Positions 25,833 through 35,609 are shown, numbered from the stretch's first letter. The stretch is DNA of 41,732 nt from Gammaproteobacteria bacterium (GCA_012719655.1 JAAXZZ010000166.1:1-41732); one strand, 5' to 3'. The notes: generated by a model from the sequence alone, not told the origin. Numbers and translations are program-made.

Positions 25833-28229
25833 CTAATGTGTGCTGATGTGGTCAGTCACTTTAGTTTCTCGTGACTCATCCTTGATTAATAATTCGGATG
25901 CGACATCCGACAAAGGCTCAGGCATGTATTGCAGCGCAATCTGTAGCACCTCGTCAATCCATTTTACTGGCTTGATGTCTAAATCGGCCTTTATATTAGC
26001 TGGTATTTCCTTCAAGTCACGCACATTTTCTTCAGGGATGATAACTGTTTTAATTCCACCGCGGTGTGCTGCGAGTAGTTTTTCTTTCAAACCACCAATC
26101 GCCAACACTTGACCACGCAGAGTAATCTCACCAGTCATCGCCACATCTGCACGCACAGGGATCTTAGTTAAAGCCGATACAAGGGCCGTACACATGCCTA
26201 TACCGGCACTTGGGCCATCTTTAGGGGTAGCCCCTTCCGGCATATGCAAATGCACGTCACTCTTCTCGTAGAAGTCAGAAGAGATACCTAACAACTGCGC
26301 ACGACTGCGTACAACCGTTAGAGCAGCGGTCATTGACTCCACCATCACATCACCCAGCGAACCGGTTTTGATCAACTGCCCCTTACCGGGAACCACGGCA
26401 GACTCGATCGTTAACAGTACACCACCAACTGATGTCCAAGCTAAACCAGTGACTTGTCCAACCTGATCTTCTGACTCAGCCGAGCCATAAGTGTACTTTT
26501 GCACACCTAAGTAATGCTCTAAATCATCCGCGGTCACAGTGACTTTAATTTTTTTCTGTGCTGATTGCTCTTTCACTACTTTGCGACACACTTTAGCAAT
26601 TTGGCGTTCTAACCCGCGCACACCTGCTTCACTGGTATACAGGCGAACAATATTTAGCAATGCATCTGACTCAAAAACCAGCTCTGCATCTTTTAAACCA
26701 TTGGCCTTCATTTGCTTGCCAACTAAGTACTTCTTAGCAATATTGAGTTTTTCATCTTCGGTGTAACCCGGCAGACGAATCACCTCCATACGATCTAATA
26801 AAGGACCTGGAATATTCATTGAGTTGGCGGTGCAAACGAACATCACATCAGATAAGTCATAATCCACTTCTAGATAATGATCGTTAAAGCTATGGTTTTG
26901 CTCAGGATCAAGCACCTCTAGCAATGCTGAGGCTGGATCACCACGCATGTCTTGGCCCATTTTATCGATTTCATCGAGCAAAAATAACGGGTTGCGCACT
27001 CCCACTTTACTTAAGCGCTGGATAATTCTGCCCGGCATCGCGCCAATATAAGTGCGGCGGTGGCCACGGATTTCCGCTTCATCGCGTACGCCACCCAAAG
27101 CCATCCGAGTATATTTGCGGTTGACCGAACGGGCTATTGATTCTGCTAGTGAAGTTTTACCCACGCCAGGCGGACCAACCAAGCAAAGAATCGGACCATT
27201 AAGTTTTTTGACGCGCTTTTGTACAGCTAAATACTCAAGGATGCGCTCTTTGACTTCTTCCAAACCAAAATGATCAGCGTCAAGTATTTCTTCAGCACGC
27301 TGCAAGTCCAAGCGCACTTTACTTTTAGCTTTCCAAGGAGTGTTGATCAACCAATCTAAATAGGTTCGCACGACCGATGCTTCTGCAGACATGGGTGACA
27401 TTTGCTGCAGTTTTTTCAACTCTGCATGGGCTTTGCCTAACGCTTCTTCACTCATGCCGGCTTCATCGATGCGCTGCTTTAGCACATCCATGTCATTTTG
27501 ACCGTCTTCGCCCTCGCCAAGCTCTTTTTGAATCGCTTTCATTTGCTCATTCAAATAGTACTCACGCTGACTGCGCTCCATTTGTTTTTTTACACGACCA
27601 CGAATGCGCTTTTCGACATTGAGCAATTCAAGCTCAGTGTCGAGCACTCCCAGGAGCAGGTCAACACGCTCTGCAATCTCGATATGATCAAGCACTGTTT
27701 GCTTCTGCGCCAGCTTGAGGGACATTTGTGCGGCAATTGAGTCACTTAAGCGCCCTGCATCTTCAATATCACTCAGTGCAACAAGGGCTTCAGCAGGTAC
27801 TTTTTTACTTTGCTGAACAAAACTTTCAAAATGCTCAAATAATGTATGACGCAGCACCTCATTCTCAGTGGTACTGACAGGTTCTTCCTTGTGCAACTGC
27901 ACTTGCGCACGTAAGTAGTTATCAGCGCTGATCTGTTCGATAATTTCACCGCGCTGCTCGCCTTCGGCCAGCACCTTAACGGTGCCGTCAGGTAACTTCA
28001 ACAGTTGTAAAATTGTCGCAACGGTGCCCACTGTATACAGGGCATCCAGCTTTGGATCGTTATCGGCAGGTTGCTGCTGCGCAATCAGAAGGATCTTTTT
28101 ATCACCTTCCATCGCAGCCTCTAACGCTGCAATTGATTTTTCGCGCCCAACAAACAAGGGAATAACCATGTGTGGATATACCACAACATCACGCAATGGC
28201 AGTAACGGCAATTCGATGATTGTCTTCAT
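25833..28229 (-). CDS. lon: ATP-dependent protease Lon (LonA)
   Basis: Lon degrades misfolded and short-lived regulatory proteins in the cytoplasm as a hexamer. The 798 residues contain the N-terminal substrate domain, the AAA+ module with Walker A GPPGVGKT at 352-359 and Walker B LFLLDEID, and the protease domain with catalytic Ser674 in PKDGPSAG and Lys717 in GGLKEKLLAAHRGG. GAGAGAGAAGA precedes the ATG. The gene has a heat-shock-type promoter about 60 bases upstream. Compared with E. coli (784) only a short C-terminal extension is seen. Confidence 0.98.
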   Translation of the reverse strand: MKTIIELPLLPLRDVVVYPHMVIPLFVGREKSIAALEAAMEGDKKILLIAQQQPADNDPKLDALYTVGTVATILQLLKLPDGTVKVLAEGEQRGEIIEQISADNYLRAQVQLHKEEPVSTTENEVLRHTLFEHFESFVQQSKKVPAEALVALSDIEDAGRLSDSIAAQMSLKLAQKQTVLDHIEIAERVDLLLGVLDTELELLNVEKRIRGRVKKQMERSQREYYLNEQMKAIQKELGEGEDGQNDMDVLKQRIDEAGMSEEALGKAHAELKKLQQMSPMSAEASVVRTYLDWLINTPWKAKSKVRLDLQRAEEILDADHFGLEEVKERILEYLAVQKRVKKLNGPILCLVGPPGVGKTSLAESIARSVNRKYTRMALGGVRDEAEIRGHRRTYIGAMPGRIIQRLSKVGVRNPLFLLDEIDKMGQDMRGDPASALLEVLDPEQNHSFNDHYLEVDYDLSDVMFVCTANSMNIPGPLLDRMEVIRLPGYTEDEKLNIAKKYLVGKQMKANGLKDAELVFESDALLNIVRLYTSEAGVRGLERQIAKVCRKVVKEQSAQKKIKVTVTADDLEHYLGVQKYTYGSAESEDQVGQVTGLAWTSVGGVLLTIESAVVPGKGQLIKTGSLGDVMVESMTAALTVVRSRAQLLGISSDFYEKSDVHLHMPEGATPKDGPSAGIGMCTALVSALTKIPVRADVAMTGEITLRGQVLAIGGLKEKLLAAHRGGIKTVIIPEENVRDLKEIPANIKADLDIKPVKWIDEVLQIALQYMPEPLSDVASELLIKDESRETKVTDHISTH

Positions 28230-28287
28230 TCTTCTCTCTCACTTGCGGCACGCAGGCCGTAATAATATGGGCTAAGCCTGTGATTGA

Positions 28288-28316
28288 AGATGGGGTCGCC
28301 TAACAACAATTACAAG
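28288..28316 (-). promoter_or_regulatory. Sigma-32 (RpoH) heat-shock promoter for lon
   Basis: Minus strand CTTGTAA (28310-28316), a 14-base spacer and CCCCATCT (28288-28295). Against the E. coli consensus CTTGAAA...CCCCATNT the -10 matches fully and the -35 at six of seven. It lies about 60 bases before the lon ATG, consistent with heat-shock control of lon. Confidence 0.7.
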
Positions 28317-28335
28317 GTGAGCAGCACAAATAACA

Positions 28336-28357
28336 AAAAGGGCCCGCAGGCCCTTTT
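28336..28357 (-). terminator. Terminator after clpX
   Basis: Arms AAAAGGGCC (28336-28344) and GGCCCTTTT (28349-28357), a perfect nine-base stem with loop CGCA and a T-rich tail. Located about 20 bases past the clpX stop, upstream of the lon promoter. Confidence 0.85.
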
Positions 28358-28376
28358 ATCAACACACCATTGGCGC

Positions 28377-29660
28377 TTAAGCGTCAGGTGATACTTTCTT
28401 GGCTACTGGCTCTTTCGATGCGTAAATCAATAAAGGCTTAGAAGTGCCCTCAATCACGCTCTCATCAATCACCACTTTAGTCACATCCGTTTCTGAAGGA
28501 ATATCATACATGGTGTCAAGCAAAATACCCTCAAGAATAGAACGCAAGCCGCGGGCACCGGTTTTACGCAGTAAAGCACGCTTAGCAATAGCATTCAATG
28601 CATCGGGACGGAACTCCAACTCAACGCCTTCCATGTCGAACAACTTACTGTACTGTTTAGTCAGCGCGTTTTTCGGCTCGGTAAGAATTTGAATCAGAGC
28701 GGCTTCATCCAGCTCTTCTAAGGTTGCGATCACCGGCAAACGACCAACAAACTCAGGAATCAAGCCAAACTTAACCAGATCATCGGGCTCAACATCACGC
28801 AACGCTTCACCGATTTTCTTTTCTTGCTCTTTACTGTGGACTTGTGCAGAAAAACCAATGCCACCTTTTACTGAGCGGGTTTGAATAACCTTCTCTAAAC
28901 CAGCGAAAGCACCACCACAGATAAACAGGATATTGCGTGTATCCACTTGCAAGAACTCTTGCTGCGGATGCTTGCGCCCCCCCTGAGGTGGAATCGAAGC
29001 AACAGTACCTTCAATCAGCTTCAATAAAGCCTGCTGAACACCTTCACCTGATACATCACGGGTAATCGATGGGTTATCCGATTTACGGGTGATTTTATCG
29101 ATCTCATCAATATAAACGATGCCCATCTGTGCTTTTTCTACATCGTAATCGCACTTTTGCAGCAGCTTTTGAATGATATTTTCGACATCCTCACCCACGT
29201 AACCGGCTTCGGTCAAGGTGGTTGCATCGGCAATAGTAAAGGGCACATTCAATAATCGCGCCAAGGTTTCAGCCAGTAATGTTTTGCCCGATCCTGTTGG
29301 ACCGATTAGCAAAATATTACTTTTACCCAACTCAATATCATCTTTTTTCTCGCGATTGTTTAAGCGCTTATAGTGGTTATATACCGCTACCGCTAAAACT
29401 TTCTTAGCGCGCTCCTGGCCAATCACATACTGGTCCAGAATGCCGCTGATTTCTTTTGGCGAAGGCAGTTTATGTGCAGCGCTTTCATCCTGTGCTTCTT
29501 GCACTTCCTCACGGATAATGTCATTGCACAAATCAACGCATTCATCACAAATAAAAACCGAGGGGCCAGCTATCAGCTTGCGCACTTCATGTTGGCTTTT
29601 GCCACAGAAGGAGCAATACAGTAACTTGCCTTTGTCCTCGCCACTACGCTTATCAGTCAT
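28377..29660 (-). CDS. clpX: ATP-dependent unfoldase ClpX, specificity subunit of ClpXP
   Basis: ClpX is an AAA+ hexamer that recognises, unfolds and feeds substrates to ClpP. The 427 residues start with a zinc-binding domain (Cys16, Cys19, Cys38, Cys41), then Walker A GPTGSGKT near 118-125, Walker B VYIDEIDK, and the ClpP-docking IGF loop (GIGFSAQ near 270). All functional elements are present. It lies downstream of clpP on the same strand with a 106-base gap that may carry its own heat-shock promoter. Confidence 0.98.
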   Translation of the reverse strand: MTDKRSGEDKGKLLYCSFCGKSQHEVRKLIAGPSVFICDECVDLCNDIIREEVQEAQDESAAHKLPSPKEISGILDQYVIGQERAKKVLAVAVYNHYKRLNNREKKDDIELGKSNILLIGPTGSGKTLLAETLARLLNVPFTIADATTLTEAGYVGEDVENIIQKLLQKCDYDVEKAQMGIVYIDEIDKITRKSDNPSITRDVSGEGVQQALLKLIEGTVASIPPQGGRKHPQQEFLQVDTRNILFICGGAFAGLEKVIQTRSVKGGIGFSAQVHSKEQEKKIGEALRDVEPDDLVKFGLIPEFVGRLPVIATLEELDEAALIQILTEPKNALTKQYSKLFDMEGVELEFRPDALNAIAKRALLRKTGARGLRSILEGILLDTMYDIPSETDVTKVVIDESVIEGTSKPLLIYASKEPVAKKVSPDA

Positions 29661-29693
29661 TCGTTCGTTCCAGTTTGGTAGGCTATGAATATA

Positions 29694-29722
29694 AGATGAA
29701 GCCTTCAGGCGGCTTTTTCAAC
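29694..29722 (-). promoter_or_regulatory. Possible sigma-32 promoter for clpX
   Basis: Minus strand GTTGAAA (29716-29722), a 14-base spacer and CTTCATCT (29694-29701): six of seven and six of eight matches to the sigma-32 consensus, with the same spacing as the lon promoter. It ends 34 bases before the clpX ATG. A small hairpin AAGCC/GGCTT sits in the spacer. Confidence 0.35.
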
Positions 29723-29766
29723 CCATAGACCCACATAAAACATATACAGCAGTACTTTAATGTTGA

Positions 29767-30408
29767 TTAAACAGGCATTTGACGCTTGCTTGCCACATGG
29801 TCAATCAAACCGTATTTCACTGCTTCGTCACCGCTCATAAAGTTATCACGATCGGTATCTTTGGCAATAACGTCAATTGGCTGACCTGTATGATCAGCTA
29901 AAATCTTATTCAAGCGCTCACGAATGGTTAAAATCTCGCGCGCATGAATTTCGAAATCAGATGCCTGACCTTGGAAACCACCTAACGGTTGATGGATCAT
30001 CATCCGTGAATGCGGTAGGCAATAACGCTTGCCTGCAGCACCACCTGCTAATAGTAATGCACCCATACTGGCCGCTTGGCCAATACAAGTGGTTGACACA
30101 TCAGGCTTAATAAACTGCATGGTGTCGTAAATTGACATCCCAGCCGTGACTGAGCCACCCGGTGAATTAATATACAGGTGAATGTCTTTGTCTGGGTTTT
30201 CAGCTTCCAAGAATAACAACTGTGCAACCACTAAGTTGGCCATATAGTCTTCGACGGGGCCAACTAAGAAAATAATACGCTCTTTGAGCAGGCGCGAGTA
30301 AATATCATAAGCACGCTCACCGCGTGACGACTGCTCAACAACCATAGGCACTAAACCGCCAGCGCCTTGAATCTCAAGCGAATTTTGCATAAAAGTATTG
30401 TGTGACAT
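29767..30408 (-). CDS. clpP: ATP-dependent Clp protease proteolytic subunit ClpP
   Basis: ClpP is the barrel-shaped serine peptidase that works with ClpX. Starting at 30408 ([19 protein letters not shown]) the protein is 213 residues, the length of P. aeruginosa ClpP1, with the triad Ser114 (GQAASMGA), His139 (MMIHQP) and Asp188. The frame stays open 16 codons further upstream, through two extra Met codons, but that extension lacks a ribosome site and has no family match. GGAG lies 11 bases before the chosen ATG. It sits between tig and clpX, the usual order. Confidence 0.96.
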   Translation of the reverse strand: MSHNTFMQNSLEIQGAGGLVPMVVEQSSRGERAYDIYSRLLKERIIFLVGPVEDYMANLVVAQLLFLEAENPDKDIHLYINSPGGSVTAGMSIYDTMQFIKPDVSTTCIGQAASMGALLLAGGAAGKRYCLPHSRMMIHQPLGGFQGQASDFEIHAREILTIRERLNKILADHTGQPIDVIAKDTDRDNFMSGDEAVKYGLIDHVASKRQMPV

Positions 30409-30454
30409 ATCTGCCGTAGCTCCCAGATTAATGCTCATCGTCATAAAGACACAC

Positions 30455-30476
30455 AAGCCAGCACTAAGGCTGGCTT
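30455..30476 (-). terminator. Hairpin after tig
   Basis: AAGCCAGC (30455-30462) and GCTGGCTT (30469-30476) form a perfect eight-base stem with a six-base loop, 55 bases past the tig stop on the minus strand. The following TGTGTGTCTTT is a weak T-tract, so read-through into clpP is plausible. Confidence 0.5.
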
Positions 30477-30530
30477 ATTGGCTAACAGGCTTCATAGACC
30501 TGCTAGCACTTGGGTGTCAGCAGAGTAAAA

Positions 30531-31859
30531 TCACTCAGCGCTGGCTTCTTCTTCAGCCTGAGGCGCTGCTGCTGGTTTCACTGCTTCTTCGTAAGCAACA
30601 GTAACATCCGTTACTTTGGCTTTCGCTAAAACAGTATCTACAACTTGCTCTTCAAGCACAACCGCACGCACATCTTCTAACTGCTGTTCGTTTTTGTAGT
30701 ACCACTCAATCACTTGCTGTGGCTCTTGGTAAGCTGCAGCCATTTCTTCAATGGTGCTACGCACACGTTGATCATCAGCTTTGATTTCAAACTGCTTGAC
30801 CATTTGTGCAACGATTAAACCTAAAGCAACGCGGCGTTTAGCTTGCTCAGTGAACAACTCAGCTGGCAATTGCTCAGGCTTAATGTTACCGCCAAACTGC
30901 TGAACGGCTTGCACACGCAAACGGTCCACCTCGTTGGAAATTAAAGCACTTGGCACTTCAACCGCGTTAGCAGCTAACAAACCGTCCATCACCTGGCTTT
31001 TCACTTTACCTTTGATGGCTTGATTGAGCTCACGCTGCATGTTCTTGACCACTTCAGCGCGGAAACCTTCTAGGCCTCCTTCAGTGTTACCAAACATTGC
31101 AAAGAACTCTTCGTTCAACTCTGGCAGCTCAGGGGCTTCAACTTTATTCACGATGACCGTGAACTCGGCTGTTTTACCGGCCAAATCAAGGTTCTGGTAA
31201 TCCTCAGGGAAAGTTGGCGAAATTTCTTTGGTTTCGCCGGCACTGCAACCCACTAGAGCCTCTTCAAAACCAGGAATCATACGGCCTGAGCCTAGAACTA
31301 AAGGTACGTTATCCGCAGTACCACCCGCAAATGGCTCACCATCAATGCGTCCAACGAAGTTAATGGTCACTTGGTCGTTCAGTTCAGCAGGACGCTCGAC
31401 AGCGACAAAACGTGTGTTTTGCTTGCGTAAAATTTCCAGCATGTTATCAACGTCAGATTCAGCAACTTCTGCATTTTGACGCTCAACTTCGATACCTTCT
31501 AAGCCTTGCACTTCAAATTCTGGAAAAACTTCAAAGGTTGCAACGTACTCAAGACCTTTCTCTTTTTCGAATACACGCGGCTCAATCGCAGGTTGACCCA
31601 CTGGATTGAGCTTCTCAGCAATAACAGCTTCATAAAAAGTTGCTTGAATCACATCGCCTAAAACTTCTTGGCGTGCATCCGCCTCATAACGCTGGCGAAT
31701 GATGTTCATTGGCACTTTACCAGGACGAAAACCCGGTACTTTGGCGCGCTTAGCGGTTTGCTGAAGGCGCTTAGTCACTTCATTTTCAATACGCTCAGCT
31801 GGAACGCTAATATTCATTTTGCGCTCAAGGGCGGAAGTGCTTTCTACGGAAACTTGCAT
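30531..31859 (-). CDS. tig: Trigger factor, ribosome-associated chaperone and prolyl isomerase
   Basis: Trigger factor binds the ribosome exit tunnel and shields nascent chains. With ATG at 31859 (GAGGA six bases upstream) the protein is 442 residues: the ribosome-binding domain with the signature GFRPGKVP at about 43-50, a central FKBP-type domain ([19 protein letters not shown]), and a helical C-terminal chaperone domain ending in an Ala/Glu-rich tail. A longer reading frame of 31 extra codons upstream has no family match and is not used. First gene of the tig-clpP-clpX-lon order. Confidence 0.97.
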   Translation of the reverse strand: MQVSVESTSALERKMNISVPAERIENEVTKRLQQTAKRAKVPGFRPGKVPMNIIRQRYEADARQEVLGDVIQATFYEAVIAEKLNPVGQPAIEPRVFEKEKGLEYVATFEVFPEFEVQGLEGIEVERQNAEVAESDVDNMLEILRKQNTRFVAVERPAELNDQVTINFVGRIDGEPFAGGTADNVPLVLGSGRMIPGFEEALVGCSAGETKEISPTFPEDYQNLDLAGKTAEFTVIVNKVEAPELPELNEEFFAMFGNTEGGLEGFRAEVVKNMQRELNQAIKGKVKSQVMDGLLAANAVEVPSALISNEVDRLRVQAVQQFGGNIKPEQLPAELFTEQAKRRVALGLIVAQMVKQFEIKADDQRVRSTIEEMAAAYQEPQQVIEWYYKNEQQLEDVRAVVLEEQVVDTVLAKAKVTDVTVAYEEAVKPAAAPQAEEEASAE

Positions 31860-31973
31860 GGTTATTCCTCGTTGAATAGACGTGGCCAGACATACCGACC
31901 CTAGAATCAAGGGCATGCATTCTAGTGGTCTCGAACAGAAATATCCATTCAATCCGACAGAGAATTTGCAGTA

Positions 31974-33527
31974 TTACAATAATCCTTCGATTGGCAACCA
32001 TGAAAGCACCCGTACAACCGCACGTCGCCAGAGTTTACTGTCAGGCTCGCTGCTGTAGGTTTTGATACCGCCTTCTTGCTGCTCCGTCCAGTAAACACGA
32101 CCACTTGGCATCGTTTTAACGCGATAAGCATGCTCAGGAATCTCATCATAAAACGCATGATTAATCCGCTGCGCTAAGCGTGGGCTATCAATCACAAAAC
32201 CTAATTCAGTATTTAAATTTGCAGAGCGCGGATCAAAATTAAACGAACCAATAAAGACGTGCTGACGATCTACAGAGAAGGTTTTGGCATGCAAACTGGA
32301 GCCTGAGCTGCATAAAAAGCGTTTTTTACTTTTTGAAGGCTTCACCTGACTGGGGTTGCGCTGCATTTCATAGAGAATAACACCTGACTTGAGCAGTGCT
32401 TGTCGACGTTTAGCGTAGCCAGCATGCACCGCAGCAACATCCGTGGCAGCGAGCGAGTTGGTGAGCACTTTAACCTCAACCCCTTGGCGTACCAACCAAG
32501 CAAAAGCCTCAACACCGGACTGTGTTGGCACAAAGTAAGGGGAGATCAGCTCCACGTCGACTTGCGGATCACCAATAATATCTTGCAACTGCTGAATCAA
32601 TAATGATTCTTTCTCAGCTTTACCAAGCCCTTTACCTGGATCATCGCTGACCATTCGCACATTGACCCACTCAAAAGGCACCTCGCTCTGCTCCAACTGA
32701 GCAATAAAGGGAGATTCACGTAACGACTCAACATACTGCTGCGCGCCTGCGCTGGCGGCAATTTGCTCGGCATGCTCACGCAACGTAGTCAGCGGTAGAG
32801 CTTTGCCACTGGTGAGCACTCGCTCTAAGGGATAACTTGAAGCGCTGTGCCAGTATTTATCGAAGTCTGCTGACACATCGCGCACCGCCTCGCCAACGCT
32901 CAGCACATCTAAATCAGCGAACAGCACATCATTGGTTGCACCAAAATACTCATCACCGATATTGCGTCCACCAATGATGCTTAAAGAGTTATCAGCGGTC
33001 ATCGACTTGTTATGCATACGCCGGTTAAGCCTAGAGAAATCAGTGAGAAAGCCCCACCAGCGCGGCTTGCGCAGCATAAAAGGATTGAACAGGCGCACTT
33101 CAATATTTTCATGACCGTTCAAGCCTGCCAGTACAGCATCGGTATTGCTGGTGTTATTGTCATCCAGCAATAACCGCACACGCACCCCACGATCAGCTGC
33201 TTCGTGTAAAGCCTCAAAAAGCATAGTGCCAGTCATATCGCGCTGCCAAATGTAATACTGCACATCTAGGCTGCGCTGCGCATGCTTGGCTAGCATCATA
33301 CGCGCCGCAAAAGCATCATCAGCCTCGATCAGCGGAAAGATGCCACTTCGTCCAGCACCATGCTTGGCCTCCAAGGGTGCCAGCGCCTTAGCAAAATAAG
33401 TATCCGCCACCTGCTCTTTGGTATAAGAATAGGTTTGGCTACGCCCTTCTAAAGACGGTAAATTGCTGCAACCCACTAACAGAGCGCCCAGACTCATGAA
33501 CCCCCAGCGTATTAATTTTTTAGTCAT
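31974..33527 (-). CDS. clsC: Cardiolipin synthase ClsC-type phospholipase D family lipoprotein
   Basis: This 517-residue phospholipase D family protein has two HKD motifs, HNKSMTAD and HAKTFSVD, each followed by the usual GGRNIGDEYF and GSFNFDPRS stretches. It matches E. coli ClsC (YmdC) throughout, including the C-terminal WRRAVVRVLSWLP. ClsC makes cardiolipin from phosphatidylglycerol and phosphatidylethanolamine. Unlike E. coli ClsC, this protein has an N-terminal lipoprotein signal (SLGALLVGCSNLP, Cys at about residue 20), so it is probably anchored on the periplasmic side. No YmdB-type partner gene is nearby. It is divergent from hemN. Confidence 0.88.
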   Translation of the reverse strand: MTKKLIRWGFMSLGALLVGCSNLPSLEGRSQTYSYTKEQVADTYFAKALAPLEAKHGAGRSGIFPLIEADDAFAARMMLAKHAQRSLDVQYYIWQRDMTGTMLFEALHEAADRGVRVRLLLDDNNTSNTDAVLAGLNGHENIEVRLFNPFMLRKPRWWGFLTDFSRLNRRMHNKSMTADNSLSIIGGRNIGDEYFGATNDVLFADLDVLSVGEAVRDVSADFDKYWHSASSYPLERVLTSGKALPLTTLREHAEQIAASAGAQQYVESLRESPFIAQLEQSEVPFEWVNVRMVSDDPGKGLGKAEKESLLIQQLQDIIGDPQVDVELISPYFVPTQSGVEAFAWLVRQGVEVKVLTNSLAATDVAAVHAGYAKRRQALLKSGVILYEMQRNPSQVKPSKSKKRFLCSSGSSLHAKTFSVDRQHVFIGSFNFDPRSANLNTELGFVIDSPRLAQRINHAFYDEIPEHAYRVKTMPSGRVYWTEQQEGGIKTYSSEPDSKLWRRAVVRVLSWLPIEGLL

Positions 33528-33572
33528 ATACGCTCACAAAATGAATGTTTAACAGTAACGCTGCTGAATATA

Positions 33573-33586
33573 TTGCGCTAAATCAA
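33573..33586. promoter_or_regulatory. Possible Anr/FNR box upstream of hemN
   Basis: TTGCG-CTAA-ATCAA matches 8 of 10 fixed positions of TTGAT-N4-ATCAA. It lies 112 bases before hemN, an anaerobically induced gene in Pseudomonas. The distance to the visible -10 (about 75 bases to the likely start) is not a standard activator position. Confidence 0.3.
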
Positions 33587-33642
33587 GATCTTGCTGCTCT
33601 TTTGCCGCAAATCTGCGTCTATCAGGTAGTCTATCTCTAATT

Positions 33643-33648
33643 TATAAT
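33643..33648 (+). promoter_or_regulatory. hemN -10 element
   Basis: A perfect TATAAT about 50 bases before the hemN ATG. No recognisable -35 lies 16-18 bases upstream, which fits a promoter needing an activator. Confidence 0.4.
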
Positions 33649-33697
33649 GATCAGCAAAACTGAGCATCTCATCTTTCTCAATAAAGGGGTCTGGCTA

Positions 33698-35086
33698 ATG
33701 GAGCAAATGCCAAGCTTTAATCGTGCACTTGTGGAAAAATATGACCGTCCGGGTCCACGCTACACTTCCTATCCAACTGCGCCACAATTTCACACAGCTT
33801 TTGCTGTTGATCATTATCGCCAAGCCACCGAGCACAGCAATGCACAGGCCCCAGCGAAACCTTTATCAATCTATATCCACATCCCTTTTTGCCAAAGCCT
33901 TTGTTATTACTGCGCCTGCAATAAAATCATCACGCAAAAAACCAGCCGTGCCGTGGAATACCTCGACTATTTAAAACAAGAAATTGCCTTACAAGCCCGC
34001 TTATTTGATAAAAAACGCTTGGTCACACAATTGCACCTTGGCGGCGGCACACCAACCTACCTGACCCAAGCGCAACTGACTGATTTGATGGACACCTTGC
34101 GCAGCGCCTTCAATTTGGATGAAACCGAGCAACGCCAGTTTTCTCTAGAAGTTGACCCGCGCACCATCACCCCAGCACAAATCCAATTGCTGCGTGACTT
34201 AGGCTTTAATCGCATCAGTTTTGGCGTGCAAGATTTTGATCCAAAAGTGCAGGAAGCTGTTAATCGTATTCAAAGCGAAGAACAAGTGCAAAACCTCATC
34301 AATGCAGCACGCAAGGCTAAGTTTCGCTCAATCAGCGCTGACTTAATTTACGGTTTACCGCTGCAAACAGTAGAGAGCTTTGATGCCACTTTAGACAAAA
34401 TCATTGCCATGCGCCCTGATCGTATTGCTGCCTACAGCTATGCACACTTACCGAAACTGGTTCGCGCACAGCGCTTGATCCGTCCTGAAGACATGCCGCC
34501 ACCTGAGCGTAAACTGGAGCTGCTCGAGTTAACCATTCGCCGCTTATGTAGCGCAGGTTATGTGTACATTGGTATGGACCATTTTGCTCTACCGGAAGAT
34601 GAACTGGCGCAAGCACGTATCAATGACACTTTGCAGCGCAACTTCCAAGGTTATTCAACCCATGCTGATTGCGATTTAATCGGCTTAGGCGTGTCGTCAA
34701 TCGGTAAAGTGGGTGATACCTACAGTCAAAACGTCAAAGAACTGTCGCAGTACTACGCTTACCTCAGCAAAGGTGAGCTGCCCCTGCACCGAGGCTATCA
34801 GCTCAACGCTGATGATAAACTGCGCCGTGATGTGATCAGTGCACTGATGTGCCATAACCGTATTGATATTGCTGCGATCGAAGCCAAGCACAAGATCAAC
34901 TTCAATGAATACTTTGCTGACGCACTGGTGCAACTGCAAGAGCAGGTTGAGGATGGTTTAGTGACTATTAGCGATCAAGCTATTGTGCTGTTAGATCAAG
35001 GCAACTTGATGATGCGCAGTGTCGCGATGGCCTTTGATGCTTACCTCGGCGAAAAGCAACGCGGTGAGTTTTCACGCACGGTATAA
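33698..35086 (+). CDS. hemN: Oxygen-independent coproporphyrinogen III dehydrogenase HemN
   Basis: HemN decarboxylates coproporphyrinogen III to protoporphyrinogen IX for haem synthesis without oxygen. It is a radical SAM enzyme: the 462 residues carry Cys65, Cys69 and Cys72 for the 4Fe-4S cluster plus Cys74 (FCQSLCYYCAC), equivalent to Cys62/66/69/71 in E. coli HemN, and the opening YDRPGPRYTSYPTAP. LHLGGGTPTYL follows. ATG at 33698 has AAAGGGG eight bases upstream; a reading frame 17 codons longer is rejected. Divergent from clsC. Confidence 0.96.
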   Translation: MEQMPSFNRALVEKYDRPGPRYTSYPTAPQFHTAFAVDHYRQATEHSNAQAPAKPLSIYIHIPFCQSLCYYCACNKIITQKTSRAVEYLDYLKQEIALQARLFDKKRLVTQLHLGGGTPTYLTQAQLTDLMDTLRSAFNLDETEQRQFSLEVDPRTITPAQIQLLRDLGFNRISFGVQDFDPKVQEAVNRIQSEEQVQNLINAARKAKFRSISADLIYGLPLQTVESFDATLDKIIAMRPDRIAAYSYAHLPKLVRAQRLIRPEDMPPPERKLELLELTIRRLCSAGYVYIGMDHFALPEDELAQARINDTLQRNFQGYSTHADCDLIGLGVSSIGKVGDTYSQNVKELSQYYAYLSKGELPLHRGYQLNADDKLRRDVISALMCHNRIDIAAIEAKHKINFNEYFADALVQLQEQVEDGLVTISDQAIVLLDQGNLMMRSVAMAFDAYLGEKQRGEFSRTV

Positions 35087-35097
35087 ACGAGGTTTTT

Positions 35098-35131
35098 CTG
35101 CAGCATACAGCTCAATGTCTGCGTGCTGCAG
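35098..35131. terminator. Hairpin between convergent hemN and the small membrane gene
   Basis: CTGCAGCA (35098-35105) and TGCTGCAG (35124-35131) form a perfect eight-base stem with an 18-base loop. There is no T-run on either side, so intrinsic termination is uncertain. Confidence 0.35.
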
Positions 35132-35142
35132 AGCAACGGCCG

Positions 35143-35487
35143 TTAGTTTTGCTCATCTAAGTGAAAGCGATGCAGTATGCGGTGCGCTATAGGCGCAAAA
35201 ACAATACCCAGCGCGGTGACAAACACCAATCCGGCATATAAACCATATAAGGCTAGAAATATTTTTCCTGAGACAGTTACCGGCACACTGATGGCTCCCA
35301 AACCTCCTAGTAAAAACACGGCGTGCAATACAGCATCATGCCAAGACATCTCAGCAAAGTAGATAAAACCTAAAACCCCGATGGCGATTGAAGCGATTAC
35401 CACCAATACTGCAATAACGGCATGGGAGGCTAAGCGCCAAGAAAACTCGATGCGACTTAAAAGTGGCTGATCTTTTGACTCATACAT
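35143..35487 (-). CDS. Small three-helix membrane protein, half-channel-like
   Basis: With ATG at 35487 (AGGAG about ten bases upstream) this is a 114-residue protein with a hydrophobic segment near 22-45, a short re-entrant-looking stretch (HAVFLLGGLGAISVPVT), and a final helix near 70-95 ending in APIAHRILHRFHLDE. The layout of helix, loop, helix and basic cytosolic tail recalls two-helix ion channel pores (Ion_trans_2), but the potassium filter TxGYG is missing. I do not assign transport. Convergent with hemN and divergent from livK. Confidence 0.75.
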   Translation of the reverse strand: MYESKDQPLLSRIEFSWRLASHAVIAVLVVIASIAIGVLGFIYFAEMSWHDAVLHAVFLLGGLGAISVPVTVSGKIFLALYGLYAGLVFVTALGIVFAPIAHRILHRFHLDEQN

Positions 35488-35609
35488 TAACAACGCTCTC
35501 CTGAGCAACTCTGCCAGCCAGCCCTCGTGTTTGAGGCAACTCTCGCTGAAAACATGCGGGTCAGCTACGCAGCAATTTTAATTCATGACTTAAAGCTTAT
35601 ATTACACAG

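Noticed and set aside
29700..29720. Hairpin AAGCC/GGCTT after clpP as a clpP terminator
   Set aside because: Its T-run is on the plus strand, the wrong side for clpP, and the stem is only five bases. It overlaps a better candidate clpX promoter.
30409..30456. An N-terminal extension of ClpP by 16 residues
   Set aside because: The family start and the 213-residue length both point to 30408; the extension begins inside the tig terminator hairpin.
31860..31952. An N-terminal extension of trigger factor by 31 residues
   Set aside because: The ATG at 31859 has a clear GAGGA site and gives the standard MQVSVE opening; the extension has no family match.
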